This document shows positions 46,537 to 55,705 of a DNA stretch of 64,000 bases, in pieces. A program made the translations under genes and the position numbers. The stretch comes from CAVONB01 sp963697205 (GTDB taxonomy: Bacteria; Pseudomonadota; Alphaproteobacteria; Rhizobiales; Hyphomicrobiaceae), in contig CAVONB010000002.1 of assembly GCA_963697205.1 (NCBI GenBank), positions 124,001 to 188,000 on the forward strand, written 5' to 3'. How positions within the stretch are numbered: position 1 is the first letter of the stretch; each line of letters starts with the position of its first letter. Under the pieces are notes generated by a model. The model ran no database searches, was not told the origin of the DNA, and worked only from the letters and a program-made list of their open reading frames with translations.

Positions 46537-49500
46537 GTGAACCGGCAACCGCCAGATCACAGCGACGCGACCGGCTATGGCACCGAATGGGCCGGCGACG
46601 GCACGCGCGCGCAACGCGCGCCGACGCTGCGCGCCGTCCGTCCGCGTCGTTGGCGCCGCGGGTTCCGGCTTGCCGCAATGGTGCTCGTGCCCCTGCTGCT
46701 GCTGTCCGGGCTCGCGCTGGCCGCGCTCTACATGCGTCTCGCCCACGGCCCGATCTCGCTGCAGTTCCTGGTCCCACCCGTCGAGCGCGCACTGGCGCGC
46801 GAACTCGGCGAGGGCCGCGCCAGAATCGACGACGTCGTCGTTCGACTGACGCCCTCGCGCGGCATCGAGTTCCGCCTGAGCAACGTCCGCCTCACCGACA
46901 CCGACGGCTCGACCATGGCGACCGCGCCCTTGGCCGCCCTCGGCATGTCGTTCTCCGCGCTTTGGACCGGCACCATCGCCCCGTCCAAGATCGAGCTGAT
47001 CGATCCCAAGGTCGTGCTGTTCTATACCCCCGACGGCGGCCTCTCCCTGTCGTTCCCCCGCCAGCAGGACGAGACGATCGTCGCCGCGCCGCCGGGCGCG
47101 CACCTCGACCCCACCGATCCCGGCACGAAAAGCCCCGCCGCCAAGGCGCCCGCGCCCGCCGTCATCGCCGACGATCTCTACCGGATCGATCTCGCCCGCG
47201 TCCTTGCCGACGCCACGATGCGCGCACGGCGCGGTGATGCCGCCAGCTCCTATCTGCGCGAGATCGGTTTGCGCAACGCCACCGTGATCGTCGCTGACCG
47301 GCACGCCCAGAGCGTCTGGCGCGTTCCCGAGCTCGCCATCGACCTGGAACACATGGCGCGCCGCAGCGTCATCTCCGGCAAGGCGACGATCGTCTCGGGC
47401 CGTGGCCCCTGGTCAATGTTGTTCCACGCCGAGGAAAGCGACAAATCCCAGCGCATCGACCTGAAGGTCTCCGTGCGCGACCTCGTCCCGCGCGCGCTCG
47501 CCCCCGCCCTGCCCCAGCTCGCTATCCTGGACGGCTTCGACCTGCCGCTCGGCGGCGATGCGACTTTGGAGCTGTCGCGTCGCGGCGAGGTGATCGCGGC
47601 CACCATGGCCCTGGAGATGCAGCGCGGCCGCGTCCAGATGCCTTGGCTGGGCGACGGCACTTTTCCCATCGATGCGGGACTGTTGCGACTGGCCTACGAC
47701 AAGGAGCGCCAGCGCATTGAGATCGCGCCATCGACCCTGAAGTCCGGCAACAGCCGCGTCACCCTCGTCGGCAACGTCACCAGCGAGCGCGCGGCCAGCG
47801 GCGAGGATCTGTGGGTGTTCGACCTGCGCGCCGTCGACGGCACGCTGTCGGCGGAGGAGTTCGGCGTCGACGGCATCCCGATCGAGGTCTGGCACGCCGC
47901 CGGCCACGCTTCCAAGCAGCGCCGCTTCGTCCAGCTCAACGAGTTCCGCATCCGCGCCGGCGGCGGCGAAATGACCCTGGCCGGACTGATCGATGCCCCC
48001 GCCACCGGCGACGGCGCCAATGCCGCCTTCAACGGACAGCTGAGCCCGATGTCCGTCTCCACGCTGAAGGCGTTCTGGCCGCGGGCACTCGCCAGGGGTG
48101 CCCGCAGCTGGATCGGCGAGCATCTCGTCCGCGGGGAGATCAAGGGCGGCTCGCTCAAGTGGCTCGCAGGCCGTTACCTGAACCGCGAAGGCCAGGCACC
48201 CGCCGGCGTCGACGAGCGCCTGTCAGCCACGATCGAGGCGGCCGACGTCGAAGTGCGCCCCATGCAGGGCATGCCGACCGTGCTGGCGCCGCGTACGCTG
48301 GTGCGTCTCGAAGGCGGAGCCATCGAGGTCAGCTTCCCCGAGGCCACCGCCAATGTCGCCCCCGGACGCGCGCTGGCGCTGAAGGGCGGCCGCTTCACCG
48401 CGGTCAACATCTTCGACGATCGCCCGATCGGCGAGATCGCATTTCGCGCAACCGGCCCCCTGCCCGCCGCGCTCGACGTCCTCGACCGCCCGCCACTCGG
48501 CCTGATCCGCGACAGTGGCCTGCCGCTCGACAAGCTCGACGGCAAGGTCGACGCCACGGTCAAGCTGACAATGCCCCTGATCGACGACCTGCAGGCGCGC
48601 GAGGTTCGCATCGATGCCAAGGCCCACATCACGGACGGACGCGCCAAGGATGTGCTCGGCAAGCTCGACGTCACCGGCGCCACGCTCAACGTCGATGTCG
48701 GCGACCGCAGCATCGAGGCCTCGGGCGATCTGATCCTGTCCGGCGTTCTCGCCAAGCTGAGCTGGCAGCGCATTCTGGATGCCGAAGCCGCCGGCCAGCA
48801 ACCACCCTTGCGCCTGACGGCCGTCCTCGACAATTCCGATCGCAATCAGCTCGGCCTCGACGTCAACCACATCGTCCAGGGCGACATTCCAGTCGTCGTG
48901 ACCGTCGACACGGCCGCCCGTCCGGAGCCCCTCGTCCATCTGCGCGCAGACCTGACGAACGCCGACATGGTGCTCGAAGCATTGTCCTGGCAGAAGCCGC
49001 CAGGCCGCTCCGCCTATATCGAATTCGATGTCGTGCCGGCCAAGACCAACACGGAGCTGCAGGGCTTCCGCGTCGTCGGCGACAACATCGCCATCGACGG
49101 CACGATGACGATCGGCCCCGACAACAAGCTGCGCGAGTTCAACTTCCCCACCTTCACCCTCGACGTCGTCACCCAGCTGTCGATGCGCGGCACCCGGCGC
49201 TCCGACAATATCGTCGACATCAAGGTCAAGGGTCGCCATTACGACGGGCGCGCGTTCTTCCGCTCCATGTTCACCGTCGGTCAGCTCACCGAGCAGCCCC
49301 GCCCACCGCGCTCCAGCCGCAGCGGCCTGGACATTTCAGCCGAATTCGACACCGTCGCCGGCCATTCCGATGTCATCCTGCGCAATCTGCGCGTGCGCGC
49401 CTCGCGTCGCGGCGACAAGTTGGTCGGCCTCGATGCACGCGGCACACTCGACAGCGGCAAGCCGATCGCCGCCGTCATGGAGCAGTCGAAATCCGGGCCG

Positions 49501-50247
49501 CGGCGGCTGATGGCCGATTCCACAGACGCCGGCCAGGCCATGCGCCTCGTCGGCTTCTATCCCAACATGCAAGGCGGGCGCGTGCGCCTCGAGGTCAACC
49601 TCGACGGTCGCGGCGCAGCCGAGAAAACCGGCACCTTGTGGGTCGAAAACTTCCGCATTCTAGGCGACGCCGTCGTCAGCGAGGTTGTCGGTAGCACGGA
49701 AAGCTCCGGCGGCGGCAAGCGCAAGGTCATCCGCGAGGTGATCGATTTCGACCACATGCGCGTGCCCTTCTCCGTCGGCCACGGCCAGTTCGTGCTGGAA
49801 GACTCCTATGCCCGCGGCGCCCTGCTCGGCGGCTCTCTGCGCGGTAAGGTCGACTTCAAGGCCCAGCGCATGAGCCTGGGCGGAACCTACATCCCTCTGC
49901 AGGGCCTCAATAACGTGCTAGGCGGCGTGCCGCTGTTCGGCCAGCTGCTGTCGGGCCCGCGCGGCGAGGGCATCTTCGGCATCACGTTCGCTGTCCAAGG
50001 TGCGATGTCGAACCCACAAGTCATCGTCAACCCGCTGTCCCTGGTCGCCCCCGGCGTGTTCCGCGAACTGTTCCAGATGACGCCGCTCGATCCGCGCGTC
50101 ACCCCGCGCGAGCAGCGCGCAACGTCCGGCCCCGGCGCACGCTCGTCGAGCACCACGGCACCCGCCCGCGCGCCCTCCACCGGAGCCGCCCAGCCCGAGA
50201 TCCTCGGCGGCTGGTCGTCGCAATCCCAACCCGGGCCGAACCAGTGA
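46537..50247 (+). CDS. Large AsmA-like (YhdP/DUF3971 type) envelope protein
   Basis: Protein of 1236 residues from GTG 46537 (AGAAGG upstream). One membrane helix near residues 45-67 (LAAMVLVPLLLLSGLALAAL) anchors a large periplasmic part of beta-strand repeats. The DUF3971 and AsmA-like C-terminal regions are recognisable by phrases such as FPIDAGLLRLAYDKERQRIE, GGSLRGKVDFKAQRMSLGGT and GVPLFGQLLSGPRGEGIFG. Members bridge inner and outer membrane and move phospholipids outward. A Ser/Pro-rich tail ends it. It converges with tyrS, leaving only 18 bp between the stops. Confidence 0.86.
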   Translation: MNRQPPDHSDATGYGTEWAGDGTRAQRAPTLRAVRPRRWRRGFRLAAMVLVPLLLLSGLALAALYMRLAHGPISLQFLVPPVERALARELGEGRARIDDVVVRLTPSRGIEFRLSNVRLTDTDGSTMATAPLAALGMSFSALWTGTIAPSKIELIDPKVVLFYTPDGGLSLSFPRQQDETIVAAPPGAHLDPTDPGTKSPAAKAPAPAVIADDLYRIDLARVLADATMRARRGDAASSYLREIGLRNATVIVADRHAQSVWRVPELAIDLEHMARRSVISGKATIVSGRGPWSMLFHAEESDKSQRIDLKVSVRDLVPRALAPALPQLAILDGFDLPLGGDATLELSRRGEVIAATMALEMQRGRVQMPWLGDGTFPIDAGLLRLAYDKERQRIEIAPSTLKSGNSRVTLVGNVTSERAASGEDLWVFDLRAVDGTLSAEEFGVDGIPIEVWHAAGHASKQRRFVQLNEFRIRAGGGEMTLAGLIDAPATGDGANAAFNGQLSPMSVSTLKAFWPRALARGARSWIGEHLVRGEIKGGSLKWLAGRYLNREGQAPAGVDERLSATIEAADVEVRPMQGMPTVLAPRTLVRLEGGAIEVSFPEATANVAPGRALALKGGRFTAVNIFDDRPIGEIAFRATGPLPAALDVLDRPPLGLIRDSGLPLDKLDGKVDATVKLTMPLIDDLQAREVRIDAKAHITDGRAKDVLGKLDVTGATLNVDVGDRSIEASGDLILSGVLAKLSWQRILDAEAAGQQPPLRLTAVLDNSDRNQLGLDVNHIVQGDIPVVVTVDTAARPEPLVHLRADLTNADMVLEALSWQKPPGRSAYIEFDVVPAKTNTELQGFRVVGDNIAIDGTMTIGPDNKLREFNFPTFTLDVVTQLSMRGTRRSDNIVDIKVKGRHYDGRAFFRSMFTVGQLTEQPRPPRSSRSGLDISAEFDTVAGHSDVILRNLRVRASRRGDKLVGLDARGTLDSGKPIAAVMEQSKSGPRRLMADSTDAGQAMRLVGFYPNMQGGRVRLEVNLDGRGAAEKTGTLWVENFRILGDAVVSEVVGSTESSGGGKRKVIREVIDFDHMRVPFSVGHGQFVLEDSYARGALLGGSLRGKVDFKAQRMSLGGTYIPLQGLNNVLGGVPLFGQLLSGPRGEGIFGITFAVQGAMSNPQVIVNPLSLVAPGVFRELFQMTPLDPRVTPREQRATSGPGARSSSTTAPARAPSTGAAQPEILGGWSSQSQPGPNQ

Positions 50248-50265
50248 GCTAGCAAACCGCGTCGC

Positions 50266-51520
50266 TCACACCGGTTTCAACAGCACATGCCTTTTGCGCC
50301 CGAGCGACAGCTTGATTACGCCGTCACCGGTCAGCTGCGCCGCCGTAAGCACCGCCTTGTCCTCGCTGACGGGGGTGTCGTTGACGCGCAGTCCGCCGCC
50401 CTGGATCTGGCGCCGCGCCTCCCCGTTCGACTTGACCAGACCGGCAGAGACGAAAGCCGTCAACACCCCGAGACCTGCCTCCAAGTCCGCCCGCGCAATC
50501 GTCACAGTCGGCAGATCGGTCGCCAACGCACCTTGCTCGAACGTCTTGCGCGCCGTCTCGGCGGCCTGCTCGGCGGCGGCCTGACCGTGCATCAGCGCTG
50601 TCGCCGCAGTCGCCAGCACCTTCTTGGCGTCGTTGATCTCCGCGCCCTCCAGCGCTTCGAGCTTGCGCGATCTCGACCATCGGCAAGGTGGTGTAGAGCT
50701 TCAGGAAGCGCCCGACATCGGCGTCCTCGGTGTTGCGCCAATACTGCCAGTAATCATAGGCCGACAGCATGTCGGCGTTGAGCCAAACCGCGCCTTGCGC
50801 CGTCTTGCCCATCTTTGCGCCCGACGCCGTGGTCAGCAGCGGACACGTCAGCGCGTACAGCTGGTGCGTCCCCATCCGCCGGCCCAGATCGATGCCCGTG
50901 ACGATGTTGCCCCACTGGTCGGAGCCGCCCATCTGAAGGTTGCAGCCATAGCGCCGGGCAAGCTCGACGAAGTCGTAGGCCTGCAGCAGCATGTAGTTGA
51001 ACTCGATGAACGACAATTCCTGCTCGCGATCCAGCCGCAGCTTGGCCGAATCCATCGTCAACATCCGGTTGACCGAGAAGTGGCGCCCCACGTCGCGCAG
51101 AAATTCGATGTAGTTCAACGGCGCGAGCCATTCCGCGTTGTCGGCCATGACGGCATCCGACCGCCCCCCACCGAACGCGATGAGCTTGGCGAACACCTGC
51201 TGCATGCCGACCTTGTTGGCCTCGATCTCCTCGATCGGGCGCAGCGCGCGCGTCTCGTCCTTGCCCGAGGGATCGCCCACCCGCGTCGTGCCCCCGCCCA
51301 TCAGCACGATGGGCTTGTTGCCGGTCTGCTGCAGCCAGTGCAGCATCATGATCGAGATCAGCGAGCCCACGTGCAGCGACGGCGCGGTGCAGTCGTAGCC
51401 GACATACGCCACGGCCTCGCCTTTGGCGGCCAGCTGATCGAGACCAGCGGCATCCGAGCACTGGTGGATGAACCCGCGCTCGGTCATGATCTTGAGGAAT
51501 TCGGACTTCGGTTCGGCCAT
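50266..51520 (-). CDS. tyrS: Tyrosyl-tRNA synthetase TyrS (one apparent frameshift)
   Basis: Charges tRNA-Tyr; essential. The class I HIGH motif is in TAPSLHVGSLISIMML, Tyr-binding DxxQ in MGGSDQWGNIVTGIDLG, and the KMSKS loop reads AKMGKT. The C-terminal S4-like RNA-binding domain (SNGEARRQIQGGGLRVND) is in another frame. The break is near 50670, where ATCGCGCAAGCTC seems to contain one extra G; removing it gives PMVEIAKLEALEGAEIN and a 417-residue protein, the normal size. As a cell cannot lack TyrS and no second copy is seen, sequencing error is the natural reading. ATG 51520. Confidence 0.9.
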
Positions 51521-51674
51521 GGTTTAAGCTCGTCTCGGCACCAGAGTGCGACCGCGGAAGTTTGCAGCGGCTTTCGGTTCGCAAGCACCGCAAGGCTAGA
51601 AAGGCTGTCGTGCTCAAGCTTCCCGCGTGAAGCCGAAGCACTGAATTGCCGGGAACATGCACGGGAAGCCCACC

Positions 51675-52847
51675 ATGAGCAAGCTGATGCGCGCCCTCGG
51701 ACTGATGTCGGGCACCTCCATGGACGGCATCGACGTCGCCGTCATTGAGACCGACGGCGCCGATGTCGTCCATCGCGGCGGCGCCCGCACCTACCCCTAT
51801 TCGCCGGAGTTCCGCGACAAGCTGCGCAGCGGCCTCGACGACGCCCGGCGCATCCGCGCGCGTGAGGACCGCCCCGGCCGGCTCGCGCTGATTGAACAGT
51901 ACCTGACCGATCTCCACGCAGAGGCCGTGCAGCAGTTCTGCGAGGACTTCCTAATCGAGCCGGCCGACATCGACGTCATCGGCTTCCACGGCCAGACCGT
52001 GCTGCACCGGCCCGTCCAGGTCGTCCACCGCCTCGATGACTACCGCGCCGGCGTACCCGACCAAAGCGACGCGCGCCGCGACACGATGCTCACCGTCCAG
52101 ATCGGCGACGGCTCCCGCCTCGCCCGCGCCACCGGCATCGACGTCGTCCACGACCTGCGCGCCGCCGACTGTGCCGCCGGCGGCCAAGGCGCACCACTGG
52201 TCCCCGTCTACCACCGCGCGCTCGTCGCCGCCCTGCCCCAGCGCCCCATCGCCGTCCTCAACGTCGGCGGTGTCGCCAACCTGACCTACATCGACGCCAA
52301 GGGTGAGATGATCGCCTTCGACACCGGTCCCGGCAACGCCATGGTCGACGACTGGATGGCCAAGCGCAAAGGCCATCCCCACGACCCCGACGGCCGCTTC
52401 GCCGCTCAGGGACACGTCCACGACGACTACGTCAGCGAATACCTCAAGCACTCGCACTTCGCGCTGACGCCGCCCAAGTCGCTCGACCGCAACGCTTTCG
52501 CCCTCGAGCTCGTGGATACCCTGTCCGATGCCGACGGCGCAGCCACCCTGACCGCCTTCTCCGCCCAGGCCGTCGCCCACGCACGCGCCCACCTGCCCCA
52601 GGAGCCGGAGCTGTGGGTGATCACCGGCGGCGGCCGGCGCAATCGCACGCTGATGAGCATGATCGCCGCTGCCGTCGAGAATGCCGTCGTGCCCGCGGAA
52701 ACCGTAGGCTGGGACGGCGACGCGATCGAGGCGGAAGCCTGGGCCTACCTCGCCGTGCGCGCGCTGAAGGGCTTGCCGAACTCATTCCCCGAGACCACCG
52801 GCGCATCGGCCCCGACTGTCGGCGGCGTGCTTGCGCAAGGCCGCTGA
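51675..52847 (+). CDS. anmK: Anhydro-N-acetylmuramic acid kinase
   Basis: Phosphorylates and hydrolyses 1,6-anhydro-MurNAc during peptidoglycan recycling, 390 residues. Hallmarks of the sugar-kinase fold are GLMSGTSMDGIDVAVIE (ATP site), DVIGFHGQTVLHRP with the catalytic-region residues, NVGGVANLTY, AFDTGPGNAMVDDW and VITGGGRRN. ATG 51675 is preferred over a codon six residues earlier because GGGAAG lies at the right distance. It is divergent from tyrS, a common pairing in alphaproteobacteria. Confidence 0.93.
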   Translation: MSKLMRALGLMSGTSMDGIDVAVIETDGADVVHRGGARTYPYSPEFRDKLRSGLDDARRIRAREDRPGRLALIEQYLTDLHAEAVQQFCEDFLIEPADIDVIGFHGQTVLHRPVQVVHRLDDYRAGVPDQSDARRDTMLTVQIGDGSRLARATGIDVVHDLRAADCAAGGQGAPLVPVYHRALVAALPQRPIAVLNVGGVANLTYIDAKGEMIAFDTGPGNAMVDDWMAKRKGHPHDPDGRFAAQGHVHDDYVSEYLKHSHFALTPPKSLDRNAFALELVDTLSDADGAATLTAFSAQAVAHARAHLPQEPELWVITGGGRRNRTLMSMIAAAVENAVVPAETVGWDGDAIEAEAWAYLAVRALKGLPNSFPETTGASAPTVGGVLAQGR

Positions 52848-52854
52848 GCCGCCG

Positions 52855-53958
52855 CTACCCCGCGACTTTCTCCGCCACCGCAACAGGCCCACGCGCGCCC
52901 GCCGACACTCCCGTCAGCGATCGCGTCATCGCGACCACGCCGCATGTCACCCGCGCGAGGCTTTCGTAATCCACCGTCTCCGGCAGATCCGTCGGCTCGT
53001 GATAGTGCGGATTTCTGAAGGGCGCCGTATCCGTGATCATCAGGGCGGGAAAGCCGCTGACATGAAACGCCCAGTGGTCCGAAAGGTCCGCGCCCGACAC
53101 GAAACCGGGCACCACCCCGCCGATCGACGGCATCGCATTGGCAATCCGGAAGGCCCCGATCGCACGGCGCAGAAACGCGCGCGCGCCCGGCAGCGCCACG
53201 AACGCTACGAAGTTACCGCGATCGGGATAAATCGCGCCGAACGGCTTGGGAAAGCGCTGGCTGCCCGGTTCGTCTGAGAAATAGCCAAGCGTCTCCAAGG
53301 CGATCATGCCGGCGACCCTCTCCCCCGACTGCCGCAGGGCATCGGCATAGCGCCAGCTGCCCATTTGCTCGGTCTTGCCGTAGGGCTGCTCCTCGTTGAC
53401 GAAGAACACCAGACGCAGGCGCACGCCTTTCGGCTGCTGCCCGGCCACCTCGCGCGCCAGCTCCAGCAGCGCCGCGACACCCGTGCCGTTGTCGTTGGCG
53501 CCAGGTGAATCGTCCGGCGCATCGTAGTGCGCGCCGATCACGTAGGTCTGAGGCGCAGCGTGCCCCTCGCCCGGCTCCAGCACGACCTCGATGTTGCGCA
53601 CGTCGACGCCATCGACACGATAGCGCTGCGCCTTGGGCACATGGCCAAATAGGGCGAGCTGCCCCTCGATATAGCGCGCGGCCGCTTCGAGCTCGTTCGC
53701 ATGGGCGATGTTGTGCGGACGGCTGGCGACCGCACGGACATGCCGCTCCAGTCTTTGGGCCAGGCGTTGGGTGCCCCCATCCACCGGCCTGCGCAACGGC
53801 GCATGCAGGCGTGGGAACATGATCGCATGGCGCACCAGCGCTGCGATGCCGACGGCGGCAGCCAACACCAGGCCTGCGAACACCGTAAGCACGCGATCTC
53901 TCCGGCATTGTCGCCGGAAGTCCTCGCAGACCACCCGCGATAAAGCATGGTAAACCAT
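52855..53958 (-). CDS. M28-family metallopeptidase, membrane-anchored
   Basis: Zinc aminopeptidase-like protein of 367 residues. An N-terminal helix (about 24-43, VLTVFAGLVLAAAVGIAALV) anchors or exports it. Zinc ligands are in GAHYDAPDDSPGANDNGTG, the catalytic Glu pair in FFVNEEQP, and a further ligand region is DLSDHWAFHVSGFPALMI. It probably acts in the periplasm on peptides; glutaminyl cyclase-like activity is also possible in this fold. The start is uncertain because residues before the helix are unusual (Arg/Cys-rich). It converges with anmK, 7 nt apart. Confidence 0.85.
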   Translation of the reverse strand: MVYHALSRVVCEDFRRQCRRDRVLTVFAGLVLAAAVGIAALVRHAIMFPRLHAPLRRPVDGGTQRLAQRLERHVRAVASRPHNIAHANELEAAARYIEGQLALFGHVPKAQRYRVDGVDVRNIEVVLEPGEGHAAPQTYVIGAHYDAPDDSPGANDNGTGVAALLELAREVAGQQPKGVRLRLVFFVNEEQPYGKTEQMGSWRYADALRQSGERVAGMIALETLGYFSDEPGSQRFPKPFGAIYPDRGNFVAFVALPGARAFLRRAIGAFRIANAMPSIGGVVPGFVSGADLSDHWAFHVSGFPALMITDTAPFRNPHYHEPTDLPETVDYESLARVTCGVVAMTRSLTGVSAGARGPVAVAEKVAG

Positions 53959-54098
53959 CTGCGCTGCCCGCCAGGACAGCGCCGGTATTCAACAACTTAT
54001 GGCGATATCGCCGGCCGGATGCCAGTCGAAATGGCGAACACTGCTAAAAATTGCTTGTCGGCCGCGCGCCTTGTCATCGGACGGGCACGCCGCCTCCT

Positions 54099-54836
54099 TC
54101 ATTCGTCTTCGTCATCCTCTTCCACCGGGCCGTCGTCCTCGATCGGCTCCTCGGGTGGCGGCAGGGCCTCCTTGCTGGCCTTCGTCGGCTTCTCCACCAT
54201 GCGCCGGTCGACATAGCTGCCGACAGAGGTGACGAGGGCGTCCATCTTGTCGTCGCCTTCGAAGAAGTGGTTGGCCCCCGGCACCACCTCGTGGTCGATC
54301 TTGATGCCGCGCTGCGTCTTGAGCTTGGCGGACAGCTCCCCGACCGACGCCGACGGCACCACCCGGTCCTTGTCGCCGTTAATCATCAGGCCCGACGACG
54401 GGCACGGCGCCAGGAAGGAGTAATCGTAAAGATTGGCAGGCGGCGCCACACAGATGAAGCCGTCGATTTCGGGCCGGCGCATCAGGAGTTGCATGGCGAT
54501 CCAGGTGCCGAACGACACGCCGACGATCCAGCAGCTGCGCGCATCCGGTTTGACGAGCTGCAGCCAGTCGAGCGCGGAGGCCGCGTCCGACAGCTCGCCG
54601 GGCCCGTTGTCGAAGTAGCCCTGGCTGCGGCCCACGCCGCGGAAGTTGAACCGCAGCACCGAAAACCCGCGATCATGGAACATGTAGTACAGCCGATGAA
54701 CGATCGGATTGTTCATCGTTCCGCCGAACTGCGGGTGCGGGTGGAGAATGAGGGCAATCGGGCTGTCGCTGGCCGAGGCGTGGTGATAGCGCGCCTCGAG
54801 GCGCCCGGCAGGCCCGTTGATCATCAGTTCCGGCAT
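54099..54836 (-). CDS. Alpha/beta hydrolase (COG2945 type)
   Basis: Cytoplasmic serine hydrolase of 245 residues. NPIVHRLYYMFHDRGFSVLR and FNFRGVGRSQG are typical for this group. The nucleophile elbow is VGVSFGTW (G-x-S-x-G), the acid is likely in MINGDKDRVVP and the His in PGANHFFEGDD. A strongly acidic tail (EEPIEDDGPVEEDDEDE) follows. In Hyphomicrobiales this gene commonly lies next to the suf operon; the substrate is unknown. ATG 54836 has GGAAAG upstream; an earlier in-frame start adds 48 unrelated residues. Confidence 0.86.
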   Translation of the reverse strand: MPELMINGPAGRLEARYHHASASDSPIALILHPHPQFGGTMNNPIVHRLYYMFHDRGFSVLRFNFRGVGRSQGYFDNGPGELSDAASALDWLQLVKPDARSCWIVGVSFGTWIAMQLLMRRPEIDGFICVAPPANLYDYSFLAPCPSSGLMINGDKDRVVPSASVGELSAKLKTQRGIKIDHEVVPGANHFFEGDDKMDALVTSVGSYVDRRMVEKPTKASKEALPPPEEPIEDDGPVEEDDEDE

Positions 54837-54968
54837 GCGTTGTCGACTTTCCGAGTTGGCAACTGGATGCAAGGAGAGACACCGGAGCGGCACGGGCACG
54901 CCACCGCGGGCAGACCACCCGCAAACAGCCCACGCCGACGGCCACGAAATCGGGCCTCCGAAGATACT

Positions 54969-54997
54969 TGACTGCGCCACTCGGAATTTCCATATTC
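54969..54997 (+). promoter_or_regulatory. Predicted promoter of the iscR-suf operon
   Basis: TTGACT (54969-54974), 17 bp, ATATTC (54992-54997). The expected start is near 55004, directly at the Irr-like palindrome, leaving a leader of about 225 nt before iscR. Confidence 0.45.
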
Positions 54998-55004
54998 CTG
55001 TGGC

Positions 55005-55023
55005 GTTTGGAACGCTTCCAAAC
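55005..55023. promoter_or_regulatory. Candidate Irr/ICE iron-response box
   Basis: Perfect inverted repeat GTTTGGAA, CGC, TTCCAAAC. It fits the iron control element bound by Irr in rhizobial relatives (about TTTAGAA-N3-TTCTAAA) with one symmetrical change. Its position at the predicted start site suggests repression of suf genes, as reported for Irr control of suf operons in Rhizobiales. No irr gene is in the window. Confidence 0.55.
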
Positions 55024-55228
55024 TACGCAGACAGTGACGTCCCCGCTCTGCGCTGGACATGCCCGCCGTCGGATCCCTCTGACCCGACCGGGGCGGCGCT
55101 TCTTAGCACGATCCCGGGTGACGAATGCAAGTGAAGTGGCACCGGAGACCGCAAACCCGGCAGGCAGCCGCCAGTATGGCGGCCGCACCGGTCGATCCGG
55201 CGCCACGGAACCCGCTTGAGGTATTCGC

Positions 55229-55705
55229 GTGGAACTCAACACCAAGGGTCGCTATGCCGTGATGGCGATGGCTGAAATCGCCCGCAGCGGTAGCAGTGGC
55301 GATGCCGTGCCACTGTCGGTTATCGCCGAGCGCCAGCATCTGTCCGTCGCCTACCTGGAGCAGATCTTCCTCAACCTGCGACGGTCCGGACTGGTGGAAA
55401 GCGCGCGCGGCCGCTCTGGCGGCTATCGGCTCGCCCGTGCCGCCCGCGACCTCAGCGTCGCCGAGATCATGCAGGCCGTCCACGAGGAGACGCGCATGAC
55501 CCGCTGCATGGGAGACGACGCGGTCGGCTGCCTCGGCGAGCAGCGCTGCCTGACCCACGGGCTTTGGGCCGCGCTCGGCCAGCACATCCGCCGATTCCTG
55601 TCGAGCGTCAGCCTGCAGGACGTGATCGACGGTAGCATCCCGAACCTTTCCATCGACGGCGCCATCTCCCAGCCCTCGCCCGTCGTAGGAGCCGCCGCGG
55701 AATGA
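55229..55705 (+). CDS. iscR: Rrf2-family regulator IscR
   Basis: Fe-S sensing repressor/activator of 158 residues. The winged helix region reads ELNTKGRYAVMAMAEIARS, LSVAYLEQIFLNLRRSGLV and GRSGGYRLAR. Cluster ligands Cys93, Cys101, Cys107 and His110 (TRCMGDDAVGCLGEQRCLTH) are present; the first spacing is seven residues against five in E. coli IscR. GTG 55229 with GAGG upstream is the start. It overlaps the cysteine desulfurase gene by 4 bp and heads the suf operon, so it probably autoregulates cluster assembly. Confidence 0.9.
   Translation: MELNTKGRYAVMAMAEIARSGSSGDAVPLSVIAERQHLSVAYLEQIFLNLRRSGLVESARGRSGGYRLARAARDLSVAEIMQAVHEETRMTRCMGDDAVGCLGEQRCLTHGLWAALGQHIRRFLSSVSLQDVIDGSIPNLSIDGAISQPSPVVGAAAE

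Noticed and set aside
50244..50269. GTGAGC/GCTCAC inverted repeat between the AsmA-like gene and tyrS as a terminator
   Set aside because: The stem is only 6 bp with a 14-nt loop, lacks a T-run and lies across both stop codons; not convincing.
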